In this document: positions 16,409-26,046 of the stretch, piece by piece | Layout: each line of letters starts with the position of its first letter | Position numbering within the stretch: the first letter of the stretch is position 1 | Assembly (NCBI RefSeq): GCF_001956315.1 | Contig: NZ_MOLY01000016.1 | Coordinates: forward strand, 1 to 38,375 | From: Sphingomonas montana | GTDB taxonomy: Bacteria; Pseudomonadota; Alphaproteobacteria; Sphingomonadales; Sphingomonadaceae | Reading direction: 5' to 3' | Length of the DNA stretch: 38,375 nt | The notes under the pieces: generated by a model | What the model was told of the DNA's origin: nothing | The model's database searches: none | What the model saw: only the letters and a program-made list of their open reading frames with translations | Translations under genes and position numbers: made by a program

Positions 16409-19228
16409 ATGCGTCCCTGGCTGTCCGCGTCCCTGATGACCCTGCTGCTGTCGGCGGCACCCGCCGCGATGGCGCAGGCCGCCGCCACCCAGATCGCCAA
16501 GCCCGCCGAGCTGGTGAGCCAGGTGCGGATCCCGTACGAGCAGTTCACGCTGCCCAACGGGTTGCGCGTGATCGTCCATACCGACCGCAAGGCGCCGGTG
16601 GTGGCGGTGTCGGTCTGGTATCATGTCGGGTCGAAGAACGAACCGGCCGGCAAGACCGGCTATGCGCATCTGTTCGAGCATCTGATGTTCAACGGATCGG
16701 AGAATGCGCCGGGCGATTTCTTCGAGCCGCTGGAGCAGGTCGGCGCGACCGACTATAACGGCACGACCTATTACGACCGGACCAATTATTTCGAGACAGT
16801 GCCGACCCCGGCGCTGGAGCGTGCGCTGTGGCTGGAAAGCGACCGGATGGGGCATCTGCTGGGCGCGATCAGCCAGAAGAACCTGACCAACCAGATCGGC
16901 GTGGTGCAGAACGAGAAACGGTCCGGCGACAACGAGCCCTACGGCCTGGTGGACTACCGGATCGGTGAGACGCTGTACCCCGTCGGCCACCCGTACCGGC
17001 ACAGCACGATCGGTTCGATGGCGGACCTTTCGGCGGCGAGCATGGACGATGTGAAGGGCTGGTTCCGCAGCAATTACGGGCCGAACAATGCCGTGCTGGT
17101 GCTGGCCGGCGATATCGACGTCGCCACGGCGCGCACGATGACGACGAAATATTTCGGCGACATCGCGCGCGGGCCGACGCCGCCCAAGGTGGTGGCGCCC
17201 GTCCCCACGCTGCCCGCGCGCAAGGACGAGGTGATGACCGACCGCGTCGCCACCACCCGCCTGCTGCGCACCTGGGCGGTGCCGGGCATGCTGGACAAGG
17301 ATGCCGCCGCGCTGGACGTGGTGGGCGGCGTGCTGGGCGGCCTAGCCAGTTCGCGGTTGGACAACATTCTGGTGCGGGGCGAGAAGCTCGCGGTCGCGGT
17401 GTCGGCTTCGTACAGCGGTTTCGAGGATGCCGGGCAGTTTTCGGTCTCGATGGACGTCCGGCCGGGCGTGGACGCAGGCGTGGCGGGCAGGCGGCTGGAT
17501 GCGATCATCGCCGATTTCATCCGCACCGGGCCGACCGCGGACGAGGTGTCGCGCTATGTGACGAGCAGTGCCGCGCGGCAGATCAAGGGGCTGGAATCGG
17601 TCGGCGGGTTCGGCGGCAAGGCCGTGGCGCTGGCCGAAGGCGCGGTCTATGCGGGCGACCCGGGTTATTATGCCAAGCAGCTGGCGGCGCTGGCCGCGGT
17701 GACGCCGGCCGGGGCGCAGGCCGTGGCGCAGAGATGGCTGTCGCGCCCGGTCTACGCGCTGTCGATCGTGCCGGGTGCGCGCGAAGGCTATGTCGAGGCG
17801 CCGGCCGTGGACGTGAAGAAGGACGAGACGGCGGCGGCCGCGGCCGGACCGGTCGGGCGCGGCGGGTTGCCGCCGGTGGGCACGATGAAGGCGCTGGAAT
17901 TCCCGGCGGTGCAGCGCGCGAAACTGTCGAACGGGATCGACGTGATCTATGCGCAGCGCACGGCGGTGCCGGTGACGAAGGTGGCGGTCAGCTTCGATGC
18001 CGGCAACGCCGCCGATCCGAAGGCGAAGCTGGGCACGCAATCGCTGATGCTGGCGTTGCTGGACGAGGGCACGCGGACGCGCAATTCGATCCAGATCGCC
18101 GAAGCGCAGGAACGGCTGGGAGCCGCGATCGGCGCGCGGGCATCGATGGACCGGACGATCGTGTCGCTGGACGCGCTGACCGCCAACCTGGCCCCGTCGC
18201 TGGACCTGATGCAGGACATCGTGCGCAACCCGGCATTCGCGCCGGCCGAGGTGGACCGGCTGCGCAATACGCAGCTGGCGCGGATCGCGTCGGAACTGAC
18301 GCAGCCGCAGGGGATCGCGCTGCGCACGTTGCCGGCGGTGCTGTACGGCCCGAACCACCCCTATGCCGTGCCGTTCAGCGGTACGGGCGACCCGGCGGTG
18401 GTGGCGAAGCTGACCGCGGCCGACATGGCGGCGTTCCACCGCGCGTGGATCCGGCCGGACGGGGCGAAGATCTTCGTCGTGTCGTCGGCACCACTGGCGA
18501 CCGTGCAGGCGATGCTGGAACAGAGCTTCGGCGGCTGGCGCCCGCCTGCGGCCCCGCGATCGGTGAAGGACCTGAGCGCCGCCACGCCGGCCCCGCGGCC
18601 GCGGATCGTGCTGATCGACCGGCCGCAGTCGCCGCAGTCGCTGATCCTGGGCGGCCTGGTGCTGCCGCAGAAGGGGACGGACGACCTGACCCGGCTGGAG
18701 GTGGCGAACGACGTGCTGGGCGGGTCGTTCCTGTCGCGGCTGAACACCGACCTGCGCGAAACCAAGGGCTGGTCCTACGGCGTCAGCGGATCGGTCAGCC
18801 GGCTGCTGGGGCCGGTGCCGTATCTGGTGTCCGCGCCGGTGCAGACCGACCGGACGGGTGCGTCGATCACCGCGCTGAAGACCGACATGGCGGCGTTCCT
18901 CGGGCCGGACGGGATCACGCCGGCGGAACTGGAGCGGACGGTGAACGGGCGGGTGCGCGAACTGGCGGGCACGTTCGAGGGATCGGGCGACGTGCTGGGC
19001 GGGTTGCAGCGGATCGACCTGTATGGCTGGCGCGACGACCATTATCAGCGGCTGGCCGCGCAGTACCGCGCGCTGACCGCGCCGCAGCTGGACGCAGCGG
19101 CACGCGCGGCGATCGATCCGGCGAAGATCGTGTGGATCGTGGTGGGCGATGCGGCCAAGGTGCGGCCGCAGTTGGTGGACACCGGGTTGCCGGTGGAGGT
19201 GGTGCCGGGGGCTGTTGCTGCGGAGTAG
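16409..19228 (+). CDS. M16 family zinc metallopeptidase, tandem-domain, exported
   Basis: This 939-residue protein has a signal peptide (residues 1-22, ending AAMAQ) and two M16 (pitrilysin/insulinase-like) halves. The first half holds the inverted zinc motif HxxEH at 87-91 (HLFEH) and the distal Glu in QNEKRSGDNE, so it is the catalytic half. The second half (about 490-939) lacks HxxEH (LALLDEGTRTRNS at that place) and is the usual non-catalytic partner lobe forming the closed chamber. It should degrade peptides in the periplasm. GAGGAAA precedes the ATG at 16409; the long open frame upstream is antisense to clpB and is not part of the protein. A palindromic repeat follows the stop. Confidence 0.93.
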   Translation: MRPWLSASLMTLLLSAAPAAMAQAAATQIAKPAELVSQVRIPYEQFTLPNGLRVIVHTDRKAPVVAVSVWYHVGSKNEPAGKTGYAHLFEHLMFNGSENAPGDFFEPLEQVGATDYNGTTYYDRTNYFETVPTPALERALWLESDRMGHLLGAISQKNLTNQIGVVQNEKRSGDNEPYGLVDYRIGETLYPVGHPYRHSTIGSMADLSAASMDDVKGWFRSNYGPNNAVLVLAGDIDVATARTMTTKYFGDIARGPTPPKVVAPVPTLPARKDEVMTDRVATTRLLRTWAVPGMLDKDAAALDVVGGVLGGLASSRLDNILVRGEKLAVAVSASYSGFEDAGQFSVSMDVRPGVDAGVAGRRLDAIIADFIRTGPTADEVSRYVTSSAARQIKGLESVGGFGGKAVALAEGAVYAGDPGYYAKQLAALAAVTPAGAQAVAQRWLSRPVYALSIVPGAREGYVEAPAVDVKKDETAAAAAGPVGRGGLPPVGTMKALEFPAVQRAKLSNGIDVIYAQRTAVPVTKVAVSFDAGNAADPKAKLGTQSLMLALLDEGTRTRNSIQIAEAQERLGAAIGARASMDRTIVSLDALTANLAPSLDLMQDIVRNPAFAPAEVDRLRNTQLARIASELTQPQGIALRTLPAVLYGPNHPYAVPFSGTGDPAVVAKLTAADMAAFHRAWIRPDGAKIFVVSSAPLATVQAMLEQSFGGWRPPAAPRSVKDLSAATPAPRPRIVLIDRPQSPQSLILGGLVLPQKGTDDLTRLEVANDVLGGSFLSRLNTDLRETKGWSYGVSGSVSRLLGPVPYLVSAPVQTDRTGASITALKTDMAAFLGPDGITPAELERTVNGRVRELAGTFEGSGDVLGGLQRIDLYGWRDDHYQRLAAQYRALTAPQLDAAARAAIDPAKIVWIVVGDAAKVRPQLVDTGLPVEVVPGAVAAE

Positions 19229-19240
19229 GTTCGCGAGGTT

Positions 19241-19318
19241 CTTAGCCCCTCTCCTTCAGGGGAGGGGTTGATGGGCTTGATGCTCCCCTCCCTTGAAAGG
19301 GAGGGGGCCTTTCCGTTG
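19241..19318. repeat. Dispersed palindromic repeat between convergent genes
   Basis: Two hairpin units, CCCCTCTCCTTCAGGGGAGGGG and CCCCTCCCTTGAAAGGGAGGGG (each shown only to its core: CCCCTCTCC..GGGGAGGGG and CCCCTCCC..GGGAGGGG), fill the gap between the M16 peptidase and purK. The second is followed by GCCTTT. They probably also serve as a bidirectional terminator. Confidence 0.8.
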
Positions 19319-19321
19319 CGC

Positions 19322-20389
19322 CTAGTCCAGCAGCCTTGTCACATGGCCCATCTTGCGGCCGGGGCGCGCTTCGGCCTTGCCGTAGAGGTGGAGGTGGGCC
19401 GTGGGGTCGGACAGGATCTCGTCCCAGGCGTTGGCCTGGTCGCCGATCAGATTGTGCATCTCCACCCGCGGGTGGACCGTGTCGGTGCCGCCCAAGGGCA
19501 ACCCGCAGACGGCGCGGATGTGGTTTTCGAACTGCGAGGTGCGGGCACCCTCGATCGTCCAGTGGCCGCTGTTGTGGACGCGCGGGGCCATCTCGTTGAA
19601 GACCGGGCCGTCGGCCGAGGCGAAGAATTCGCAGGCGAGCGTGCCGACATAGCCCAGCGCGTCGGCGATGCGGGTGGCGATGGCGGTCGCCTCGGTCGCC
19701 TGTGCCGCGACGATGCCGGTGGCGGGGACGACCGAGGTGGCGAGGATGCCGTCGACATGCGTGTTGTCGGGCGCGTCCCACGTCACGACCGCGCCGTCCT
19801 GTCCGCGGCAGAGCAGCACCGAATATTCGCGGTCGAACGCAACATGCCCTTCGAGCACGGCGGGCGCGGCGCGGATCGTTTCCCAGGCGGCGTCGGCATC
19901 GGCGGGGGTGGCGATGCGGCCCTGGCCCTTGCCGTCATAGCCGAACCGGCGCGTCTTCAGGATGGCGGGCGTGCCGATGCGGGCGATGGCGGCATCGAGA
20001 CCCACGCGGTCGTCGACCGCGGCCCAGGGCGCGACGCGCACGCCAAGATCGGCGACGAACGTCTTTTCGGCCAACCGGTCCTGCGCCACCGCGATCGCGC
20101 GGGGGGAGGGGTGGAGCGGCACCACCGCGCCGAGCGCATCGAGCGTGGCGACCGGGATATTCTCGAACTCGTAGGTCGCGACATCGACCGTAGCGGCGAA
20201 CCGGCCGAGTGCGGCCAGATCGTCATAGGCGGCGCAGGTGAAATCGGCGGCGACCTCGGCCGCGGGCGAGTCCGCATCGGGGGCGTAGATGTGGACGCGG
20301 TAGCCCAGCCGCGCGGCGGCGACGGCGAGCATGCGGCCGAGTTGCCCGCCGCCGACGATGCCGATGGTGGAGGCGGGCGGCAGCATCAT
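19322..20389 (-). CDS. purK: N5-carboxyaminoimidazole ribonucleotide synthase
   Basis: This 355-residue ATP-grasp enzyme converts aminoimidazole ribonucleotide, bicarbonate and ATP to N5-carboxy-AIR in purine synthesis. It shows the PurK start [14 protein letters not shown], the ATP-grasp block [13 protein letters not shown], and [17 protein letters not shown] near the C-terminal active site. Length is normal. The ATG at 20389 overlaps the purE stop (ATGA), so it is translationally coupled with PurE, which takes the next step. The upstream in-frame starts lie inside purE and were rejected. Confidence 0.97.
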   Translation of the reverse strand: MMLPPASTIGIVGGGQLGRMLAVAAARLGYRVHIYAPDADSPAAEVAADFTCAAYDDLAALGRFAATVDVATYEFENIPVATLDALGAVVPLHPSPRAIAVAQDRLAEKTFVADLGVRVAPWAAVDDRVGLDAAIARIGTPAILKTRRFGYDGKGQGRIATPADADAAWETIRAAPAVLEGHVAFDREYSVLLCRGQDGAVVTWDAPDNTHVDGILATSVVPATGIVAAQATEATAIATRIADALGYVGTLACEFFASADGPVFNEMAPRVHNSGHWTIEGARTSQFENHIRAVCGLPLGGTDTVHPRVEMHNLIGDQANAWDEILSDPTAHLHLYGKAEARPGRKMGHVTRLLD

Positions 20390-20889
20390 TCCGGCGACTC
20401 GGCGACGGCGTCGGTCTGCGCCGTGCGCCATGCGTCGAGCCGGGTGGCGAGATCCGCGTCGGTGGTGGCGAGGATCGCGGCGGCCAGCAGCGCGGCGTTG
20501 ACCGCGCCCGCGCGGCCGATGGCAAGCGTGCCGACCGGAATGCCGGCGGGCATCTGGACGATCGACAGCAGGCTGTCCATGCCGCTCAACGCCTTCGACT
20601 CCACGGGGACGCCAAGCACCGGCAGGCGGGTCATCGCGGCGGCCATGCCGGGCAGGTGGGCCGCGCCGCCCGCGCCGGCGATCACGACATGCAGGCCGCG
20701 TTCGGCCGCGGTGGTGGCGTAGTCGTACAGCCGCTGCGGCGTGCGGTGCGCGGACACGACCCTGGTTTCATGCGAGACGCCGAGCGTGTCGAGCGTATCG
20801 GCGGCGTGGCGCATGGTTTCCCAGTCGGACCGGCTGCCCATGATGATGCCGACGCGGGGGGTGGTAAGAGTGGGAGTGGGGTCGGTCAT
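20386..20889 (-). CDS. purE: N5-carboxyaminoimidazole ribonucleotide mutase
   Basis: This 167-residue PurE moves the carboxyl group of N5-carboxy-AIR to C4, giving CAIR. Family marks are [13 protein letters not shown], the catalytic-His segment [20 protein letters not shown] and [21 protein letters not shown]. The C-terminal ~15 residues (TQDA-like, Ala/Glu) are variable. It is the first gene of a purE-purK pair and is separated from gpmA by a palindromic element at 20905-20973, so it may have its own transcription start there or depend on readthrough. Confidence 0.97.
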   Translation of the reverse strand: MTDPTPTLTTPRVGIIMGSRSDWETMRHAADTLDTLGVSHETRVVSAHRTPQRLYDYATTAAERGLHVVIAGAGGAAHLPGMAAAMTRLPVLGVPVESKALSGMDSLLSIVQMPAGIPVGTLAIGRAGAVNAALLAAAILATTDADLATRLDAWRTAQTDAVAESPE

Positions 20890-20904
20890 GCGATCTGGCC
20901 TTAT

Positions 20905-20973
20905 CGTATCCCCGCGAAGGCGGGGGTCCAGTTCGGAGCGTGGAACTGGACCCCCGCTTGGCGCGGGGGTACG
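20905..20973. repeat. Long inverted repeat (different family)
   Basis: Two arms of about 30 bases (20905-20934 and 20943-20973) are nearly perfect reverse complements with an eight-base centre; inner parts CGGGGGTCCAGTTC and GAACTGGACCCCCG match exactly. Each arm also contains a small CCCCGC..GCGGGG hairpin. It lies between gpmA and purE and may terminate gpmA or process the message. It is unlike the CCCCTCCC repeats elsewhere in the window. Confidence 0.85.
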
Positions 20974-20987
20974 CTCCGTTCGTTGTG

Positions 20988-21683
20988 TCAGCCCGCGTTG
21001 CGTTCGTGCAGGTAATAGCGTTCGATCGCGTTCAGATCGTCGTCGAGCTGGTACACGATCGGCTTGCCGGTCGGGATTTCCAGGCTGGCGATGTCGGCGT
21101 CGGAAATGCCGGACAGATGCTTTACCAGCGCGCGCAGCGAATTGCCGTGCGCGGAGATGACGACGCGCTTGCCGGCGTGCAGTTCGGGCGCGATCCGCGC
21201 GTCCCAGTAAGGCAGGACGCGGGCGATCGTGTCCTTCAGGCTTTCGGTCGACGGCACGGCGATGCCGGCATAGCGGCGGTCGTGCGTCATGTCGTACCGG
21301 CTGCCCGGTTCGGACGGCGGCGGGGGAATGTCGAACGAACGGCGCCAGATATGGACCTGTTCGTCACCGTGGAGCGCCGCGGTCTCCGCCTTGTCGAGCC
21401 CGGTGAGTCCGCCATAATGGCGCTCGTTCAAATGCCAGTCGCGCTCCACCGGCAGCCAGAGCCGGCCCATCGCCTCCAGCGCGATATTGAGCGTCTTGAT
21501 CGCGCGGGTCTGGACGCTGGTGAAGCCGATGTCGAAATCGAGCCCGGCCGCCGCCATCGCGACGCCGGCCTCCTGCGCCTCCCGCACGCCCAGGTCGGTC
21601 AGGTTGACGTCCCACCAGCCGGTGAAGCGGTTTTCCAGGTTCCAGGCCGACTGGCCGTGGCGGATCAGGACAAGGGTGGACAT
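20988..21683 (-). CDS. gpmA: 2,3-bisphosphoglycerate-dependent phosphoglycerate mutase
   Basis: This 231-residue cytoplasmic enzyme interconverts 3- and 2-phosphoglycerate in glycolysis. The phosphohistidine motif is [18 protein letters not shown] near the N-terminus (His9), with the second catalytic His in [32 protein letters not shown] is typical of the cofactor-dependent class. Length fits the family. It follows the M14 peptidase by 28 bases on the same strand and precedes purE. Confidence 0.96.
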   Translation of the reverse strand: MSTLVLIRHGQSAWNLENRFTGWWDVNLTDLGVREAQEAGVAMAAAGLDFDIGFTSVQTRAIKTLNIALEAMGRLWLPVERDWHLNERHYGGLTGLDKAETAALHGDEQVHIWRRSFDIPPPPSEPGSRYDMTHDRRYAGIAVPSTESLKDTIARVLPYWDARIAPELHAGKRVVISAHGNSLRALVKHLSGISDADIASLEIPTGKPIVYQLDDDLNAIERYYLHERNAG

Positions 21684-21711
21684 GGGGGCAGGCTCCGAAA
21701 TGGCGGCGGGA

Positions 21712-22848
21712 TCAGCGCGGACGCGGCGCGGGGATGGCGTCGATCATTTCCCATAGGGCCGCCAGGCAATCCTCCGCCAGTCGTACCGACCGGCCGGGCG
21801 ACCAGCCATATTCGGGATCGGGCAGGTCGTCATTGTCCTTGAACGGCATTTCCAGCGTGGTGGCGACGCAGCCATAGCGTTCGGCCAGCTGGTTGGTGGA
21901 CATGGACAAGTTCGCGCGGCCGGGCGGCGTCACCGGATAACCGTGGCGCGTTTGGAAATCGGGCGTGCGGCGTTCCAGCGTGGCGAGGTAGCGCGTGTAG
22001 AGATCGCCTTGGCGCTGCGTCCAGGACGGGATGCCGTCGAACCCGGCGATGAAGACGTGGGGGATCGCCTCGTCCCCGTGAACGTCCATCGCGAAGGCGA
22101 CGCCGGTCCGGTCCATCGCATCGCGGACGCACAGGACCTCCGGGCTGCGGTCCGCAGTCGGCGCATGCCATTCGCGGTTCAGGTTCACGCCCGCCGCATT
22201 GGTCCGCAAATGGCCGCGCACCGAACCATCGGGGTTCATGTTGGGCACGATGTGGAAGGTGCAGGCCGCTCGCAGCGCGCGCGCGATCGATGCGTCGGGA
22301 TCGGTCAGATAGTCGAGCGCGCCTTCCATCCACCATTCGGTCATGCTTTCGCCCGGATGCTGGCGCGCATAGAGCCAGACCGGCAGCGGACCGTCGCCGA
22401 TGGTCAGGCAATCGATCGCCCGACCGTCGAGCGAGTGGCCGAGCACGCTTGCGGTGACGCCCGGTGCCTGCGCGGTGCGTGCTACCAGATCATGGTGCCG
22501 TTCCATCGAATAGGGCGCGAAATAGGCGAACCATGCGCCGTCGGTGGCGGGCGTGTAGCGGATTTCGAGGATGCCGCCGGTGTAGGTGGTGGGCGCCAGT
22601 CGCCAGTCGACGCGGTCTTCCGACACGCGGGCGCTGTAGCCCGGCCAGCCACCGGGATAGGCGGAACCGGCCAGATTGACGATCCGCAGCGTCACCTCCC
22701 GCCCGGCGGCGCCGGCCACGCGGAAATGGAACCACTGGTAGAATTCCGAATCGCGATCGGCTACGATTTCGAGGTCGAAGACGTCGCCGCGCTGATCGGC
22801 GACCCGGATGTTGCCGCTGTCGAAACGGGCGGTGATGCTGGCTGTCAT
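21712..22848 (-). CDS. M14 family zinc carboxypeptidase (cytosolic carboxypeptidase-like)
   Basis: This 378-residue protein has an N-terminal beta-sandwich-like part (residues 1-125, [18 protein letters not shown]) followed by an M14 catalytic domain. Zinc ligands are H164 and E167 ([11 protein letters not shown]) and H257 (DVHGDE); substrate-binding NMNPDG, NLNREW and the catalytic Glu candidate E332 (TTLEMPFKD) are present. This arrangement matches bacterial relatives of cytosolic carboxypeptidase 6 (M14 subfamily D). No signal peptide is visible, so it probably acts in the cytoplasm, removing C-terminal residues from peptides or proteins. It lies 13 bases after a lipoprotein gene and 28 before gpmA, likely one transcript. 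Confidence 0.92.
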   Translation of the reverse strand: MTASITARFDSGNIRVADQRGDVFDLEIVADRDSEFYQWFHFRVAGAAGREVTLRIVNLAGSAYPGGWPGYSARVSEDRVDWRLAPTTYTGGILEIRYTPATDGAWFAYFAPYSMERHHDLVARTAQAPGVTASVLGHSLDGRAIDCLTIGDGPLPVWLYARQHPGESMTEWWMEGALDYLTDPDASIARALRAACTFHIVPNMNPDGSVRGHLRTNAAGVNLNREWHAPTADRSPEVLCVRDAMDRTGVAFAMDVHGDEAIPHVFIAGFDGIPSWTQRQGDLYTRYLATLERRTPDFQTRHGYPVTPPGRANLSMSTNQLAERYGCVATTLEMPFKDNDDLPDPEYGWSPGRSVRLAEDCLAALWEMIDAIPAPRPR

Positions 22849-22861
22849 CGGATGCGGCCCG

Positions 22862-23533
22862 TTACTTGACCGTGACCGTACGGCCAGATTCGCCGGGGAA
22901 ACCCTGGAACAGCGCGGCCGCCAGGACGCGGGCGGCGGTCACGGCGTCGGCCCCCTTCGCATCGGACCGGGCGGACTGCTGCGCCGTGCCTTCCCAGATG
23001 GCGGTGCCGTCCGACCGGCGTTTCAGCATGACCTTCATTTCGGTAAGCGTGACATAGCGCGAGCGCGCCTTGCCGACGGGCAGGCTGATGCCGCCGCCAA
23101 GCCCCACGCCCAGGCCGCCGCCGCGCCGACCGCCGCCGCCGGTGAAGCCGCCGCCGCCCAGGCCGATCGAGAAGGGCGACTGGCCCGGCCCCGATTCGCG
23201 GGTGGTGCGGTTGAAATCGACCACCGCGACCAGTTCGGACGTGGCGACGCCGGGGGCGATGCGGAAACCGAGCCGGGCGAGTTCGGCCCCGACCGCATCG
23301 GCGTAGGACCGGAATTCCAGCCCGCCGATCTGCCGCGGGTCGCGCGGTTCGACCGCGATCTGGCCGGGGGCGATCGGCTGGTTCAGGTGAAAGCGCGTGA
23401 CGCGGGTTTCGGGGCGGGGCGTGGCGCAGGCGGCCAGGGTGGCCAGCATGGCGACCGCGGCGACGCGGGTGAGCGCGCGCGCGCGAGGGCGCGCGACCGG
23501 GCGGACGATCATTCGGTGTGCGGTTCGGTTCAT
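22862..23533 (-). CDS. DUF4136-like lipoprotein
   Basis: This 223-residue protein has an Arg-rich N-terminus, a hydrophobic core and a lipobox-like LAAC (TLAAC|ATP), indicating a lipoprotein anchored after processing by signal peptidase II. The body shows the DUF4136-type order of beta-strand segments with [10 protein letters not shown], a Gly-rich tract ([12 protein letters not shown]), and [14 protein letters not shown]. Function is unknown; relatives are periplasmic-facing lipoproteins. The ATG at 23533 is preferred because GAGGA lies seven bases upstream; an ATG at 23554 is possible. It heads a minus-strand gene run ending in purK and is divergent from rpmJ. Confidence 0.8.
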   Translation of the reverse strand: MNRTAHRMIVRPVARPRARALTRVAAVAMLATLAACATPRPETRVTRFHLNQPIAPGQIAVEPRDPRQIGGLEFRSYADAVGAELARLGFRIAPGVATSELVAVVDFNRTTRESGPGQSPFSIGLGGGGFTGGGGRRGGGLGVGLGGGISLPVGKARSRYVTLTEMKVMLKRRSDGTAIWEGTAQQSARSDAKGADAVTAARVLAAALFQGFPGESGRTVTVK

Positions 23534-23689
23534 CGGACGGTCCTCACGCTTCATCTACCCTGCCGTATCTCAGTGGCAGGTGGCGCAGCGACGTCAAGTG
23601 GGACGTGCCGCCTTGACTCAACCAAGGGCGGCGCATAGGAGGCCGGCTTCTTTCGACAACCTATCAAGACAGACAAGGCGCGTCCGGCC

Positions 23690-23815
23690 ATGAAGATCCG
23701 CAATTCGCTCAAGTCCCTGAAGGGCCGTCATCGCGACAACCGCGTGATCCGTCGCCGTGGCCGGACCTACGTCATCAACAAGACGAACCGCCGCTTCAAG
23801 GCGCGCCAGGGCTGA
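23690..23815 (+). CDS. rpmJ: 50S ribosomal protein L36
   Basis: This short gene encodes 41 residues starting [17 protein letters not shown] and ending [13 protein letters not shown], the alphaproteobacterial L36 form without the zinc-binding cysteines. It is a component of the large ribosomal subunit. TTGACT at 23613 with a poor -10 region about 16 bases on may be its promoter, but this is weak. A U-tract hairpin follows at 23859. It stands alone, as rpmJ of this type usually does. Confidence 0.97.
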   Translation: MKIRNSLKSLKGRHRDNRVIRRRGRTYVINKTNRRFKARQG

Positions 23816-23858
23816 TCCCTGCGTCCCGCTTATGCGGGGCGATCGGTTTTGCAGGGGT

Positions 23859-23891
23859 CCGGGGATGCCGATGGGTGTTCCCGGGCTTTTT
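23859..23891 (+). terminator. Rho-independent terminator after rpmJ
   Basis: CCGGGGA pairs with TTCCCGG (one G-T) around a twelve-base loop, followed by GC and TTTTT. It lies about 45 bases after the rpmJ stop. Confidence 0.6.
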
Positions 23892-23925
23892 GCGTCTGGG
23901 TCTAGCGCGACTGGCGGACATTTTC

Positions 23926-24045
23926 CTTAGCCCTCGTCTGAAGGGGAGGGGCTTGCCTGTGTTTCCGCTGCGCGTTTCCGAGATTGTCGATTTGTGGTGC
24001 TATTGGACCCATCCCCAACCCCCTCCCTTGCAAGGGAGGGGGCTC
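23926..24045. repeat. Dispersed palindromic repeat, two units
   Basis: Units AGCCCTCGTCTGAAGGGGAGGGGCT-like (23928-23953) and CCCCAACCCCCTCCC..GGGAGGGGGCT (24012-24044) flank about 60 bases in the gap between rpmJ and the end of pyk. The left unit is degenerate. The right unit lies just after the pyk stop and could end its transcript. Confidence 0.75.
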
Positions 24046-24052
24046 CAGAAGG

Positions 24053-25543
24053 TCACCCGCGCTTGTAGTTGACCAGTTCGTCGCCGGTCAGGCGGACGAC
24101 GTGAAGGACGTTGGTGGAGCCCGGGGTGCCGAAGGGGACGCCGGCCATCACGATGATGCGGTCGCCCGCACCGGCGACGCCGTGACGCAACGCCATGCGC
24201 TTCGACTTGGCGATCATCGCTTCGAAACTGTCGACGTCGCGGGTCAGCACGGCATGCGCGCCCCACAGCAGGCCCAGCCGCCGCGCGGTATCGGGCGACG
24301 GGGTGAGCACCAGCAGGGGCACGGACGGCCGTTCGCGTGCGATGCGGCGCGCGGTGGAGCCGGACGTGGTGAAGCACAGGATCGCCTTTGCCCCGATCGT
24401 GCCGGCGATGTCGTTCGCGGCGGCGGCCAGCGCGTCGGCGGTGGTCGGATCGGCCGGGGTCTGGGTGAAGTGGATGCGAGCATGGTAGCCGGCGTCCGCC
24501 TCCACCGACATCGCGATCCGGTCCATCATCGCGACCGACTCCTCGGGCCAGTCGCCGGCGGCGCTTTCGGCGGACAGCATGACCGCGTCGGCACCGTCGT
24601 AGACGGCGGTCGCCACGTCGGACACCTCCGCCCGGGTGGGCGAGGGTGCGCGAATCATCGATTCGAGCATCTGCGTGGCGACGACCACCGGGCGGCCGAG
24701 CCGGCGGGCGGTTTCGACGATATGCTTCTGCAGGCGGGGCACGTCCTCCGGCGGCATTTCGACGCCGAGATCGCCGCGCGCCACCATCACCGCATCGGCC
24801 AGTTCGAGGATTTCCTCTAGCCGGTCGACCGCGGCGGGCTTCTCGATCTTGGCGAGCAGCGATGCGCGGCCGCCGATCAGGCTGCGCGCCTCGGCTACGT
24901 CCTCCGGCCGCTGGACGAAGGACAGCGCGATCCAGTCCGCCCCCTGTTCGAGCGCGAAGGCCAGGTCGCGGCGGTCCTTTTCGGTCAGCGCGGCCATCGG
25001 CAGGACGACGTCGGGGACGTTCAGCCCCTTGGAATTGGACAATGCGCCGCCGACCTCGACGATCGTGTCGATCCGGTCGGGGGTGCAGGCGACGACGCGC
25101 AGCACCATCTTGCCATCGTCCAGCAGCAGCCGCGCGCCGACCGCGATCGCCGCAAAGATCTCGCGATGGGGAAGCGACACGCGAGTCGCATCGCCGGGCG
25201 TCGGATCGCGATCGAGCACGAAGTGGTCGCCGGCCTTCAGCACCACGATGCCGCCTTCGAACGCGCCGACGCGCAATTTCGGACCCTGCAGATCGAACAG
25301 TATGGTCGTGGGACGGCCAAATTCCTGTTCGAGCGAGCGTATGGCGGCGATGACGGCCGCCTTGTCCGCATGCGCGCCGTGGCTCATGTTGATGCGGAAC
25401 GCGTCCGCGCCGGCCAGATACAGCTTGCGGATCATCGCGAGATCCGCGCTGGCCGGCCCGAGCGTGGCCAGCACGCGCACCTTGCGTCCGCGGGGGCGGA
25501 CGAAACCTGGGGTCGGCGGTGCGGATGGGGTGTCTGGGGACAT
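24053..25543 (-). CDS. pyk: Pyruvate kinase
   Basis: This 496-residue enzyme makes pyruvate and ATP from phosphoenolpyruvate and ADP. The signature LLAKIEKPAAVDRLEEI holds the catalytic Lys and the metal-binding Glu; VRVLATLGPAS and FRINMSHGAH are the N-terminal phosphate and metal contacts, and VMVARGDLGVEMP is the loop before the B-domain return. Length is slightly above the 470-480 common in the family because of a Pro-rich N-terminal lead (residues 1-18). The ATG at 25543 was chosen over an in-frame TTG at 25555. It is divergent from a DUF1244 gene with 88 bp between. Confidence 0.97.
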   Translation of the reverse strand: MSPDTPSAPPTPGFVRPRGRKVRVLATLGPASADLAMIRKLYLAGADAFRINMSHGAHADKAAVIAAIRSLEQEFGRPTTILFDLQGPKLRVGAFEGGIVVLKAGDHFVLDRDPTPGDATRVSLPHREIFAAIAVGARLLLDDGKMVLRVVACTPDRIDTIVEVGGALSNSKGLNVPDVVLPMAALTEKDRRDLAFALEQGADWIALSFVQRPEDVAEARSLIGGRASLLAKIEKPAAVDRLEEILELADAVMVARGDLGVEMPPEDVPRLQKHIVETARRLGRPVVVATQMLESMIRAPSPTRAEVSDVATAVYDGADAVMLSAESAAGDWPEESVAMMDRIAMSVEADAGYHARIHFTQTPADPTTADALAAAANDIAGTIGAKAILCFTTSGSTARRIARERPSVPLLVLTPSPDTARRLGLLWGAHAVLTRDVDSFEAMIAKSKRMALRHGVAGAGDRIIVMAGVPFGTPGSTNVLHVVRLTGDELVNYKRG

Positions 25544-25631
25544 CGTATCGACCAAGACGGTTTCCTACTTCGGATAAGGACAGCGACCGACTAGGCGGTT
25601 TGCAGGCCACGGGCAAACTATGGAGTTCGGC

Positions 25632-25934
25632 ATGGGCGATAATAATCTCGACACGATTCCCGACGCGGTGGCGGCAGCGGCGTTCCGCCGACTTGTCGCG
25701 CACCTGCGCCACCGCGACGATGCGCAGAATGTCGACATCATGGGGCTGGCGGGGTTCTGCCGGAACTGCCTGGGCGACTGGGTGGCGGAGGCGTCGGACG
25801 GCACGATCGACCGGGAGGCGGGCCGCGCCGCGGTGTACGGCATGCCCTATGCGGAGTGGAAGGCCGCGCATCAGCTGCCCGCGACGCCGGAACAGATCGC
25901 CCGGATGGAGGCGAGCCTTAAGCTGAACCCTTAG
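25632..25934 (+). CDS. DUF1244 protein
   Basis: This 100-residue protein has the DUF1244 hallmark DIMGLAGFCRNCLGDW with its CxxC, and YGMPYAEWKAAHQ. The family is a small helical cytoplasmic protein of unknown function found widely in Alpha- and Gammaproteobacteria. The ATG at 25632 has GGAG six bases upstream; an ATG at 25620 overlaps that site and is less likely. It begins a plus-strand series with gapR and is divergent from pyk. Confidence 0.9.
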   Translation: MGDNNLDTIPDAVAAAAFRRLVAHLRHRDDAQNVDIMGLAGFCRNCLGDWVAEASDGTIDREAGRAAVYGMPYAEWKAAHQLPATPEQIARMEASLKLNP

Positions 25935-25935
25935 A

Positions 25936-25971
25936 GGTTCTCCCCCTCCCTTGAACGGGAGGGGGGCTTAA
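25936..25971. repeat. Dispersed palindromic repeat, single unit
   Basis: CCCCCTCCCTTGAACGGGAGGGGGG forms one hairpin (arms CCCCCTCCC and GGGAGGGGG) two bases after the DUF1244 stop. It is a single unit of the same family as at 16200 and may also end transcription. Confidence 0.75.
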
Positions 25972-26046
25972 CATCCGAGTCCCGCACTTGATCGGAGACC
26001 CCCCATGCTTCTAGGAGCGGCGGCTTGGAGATCGGGGAGACTGACC

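Noticed and set aside
24000..25871. 623-codon minus-strand frame over pyk
   Set aside because: Arg-rich shadow of the pyruvate kinase frame.
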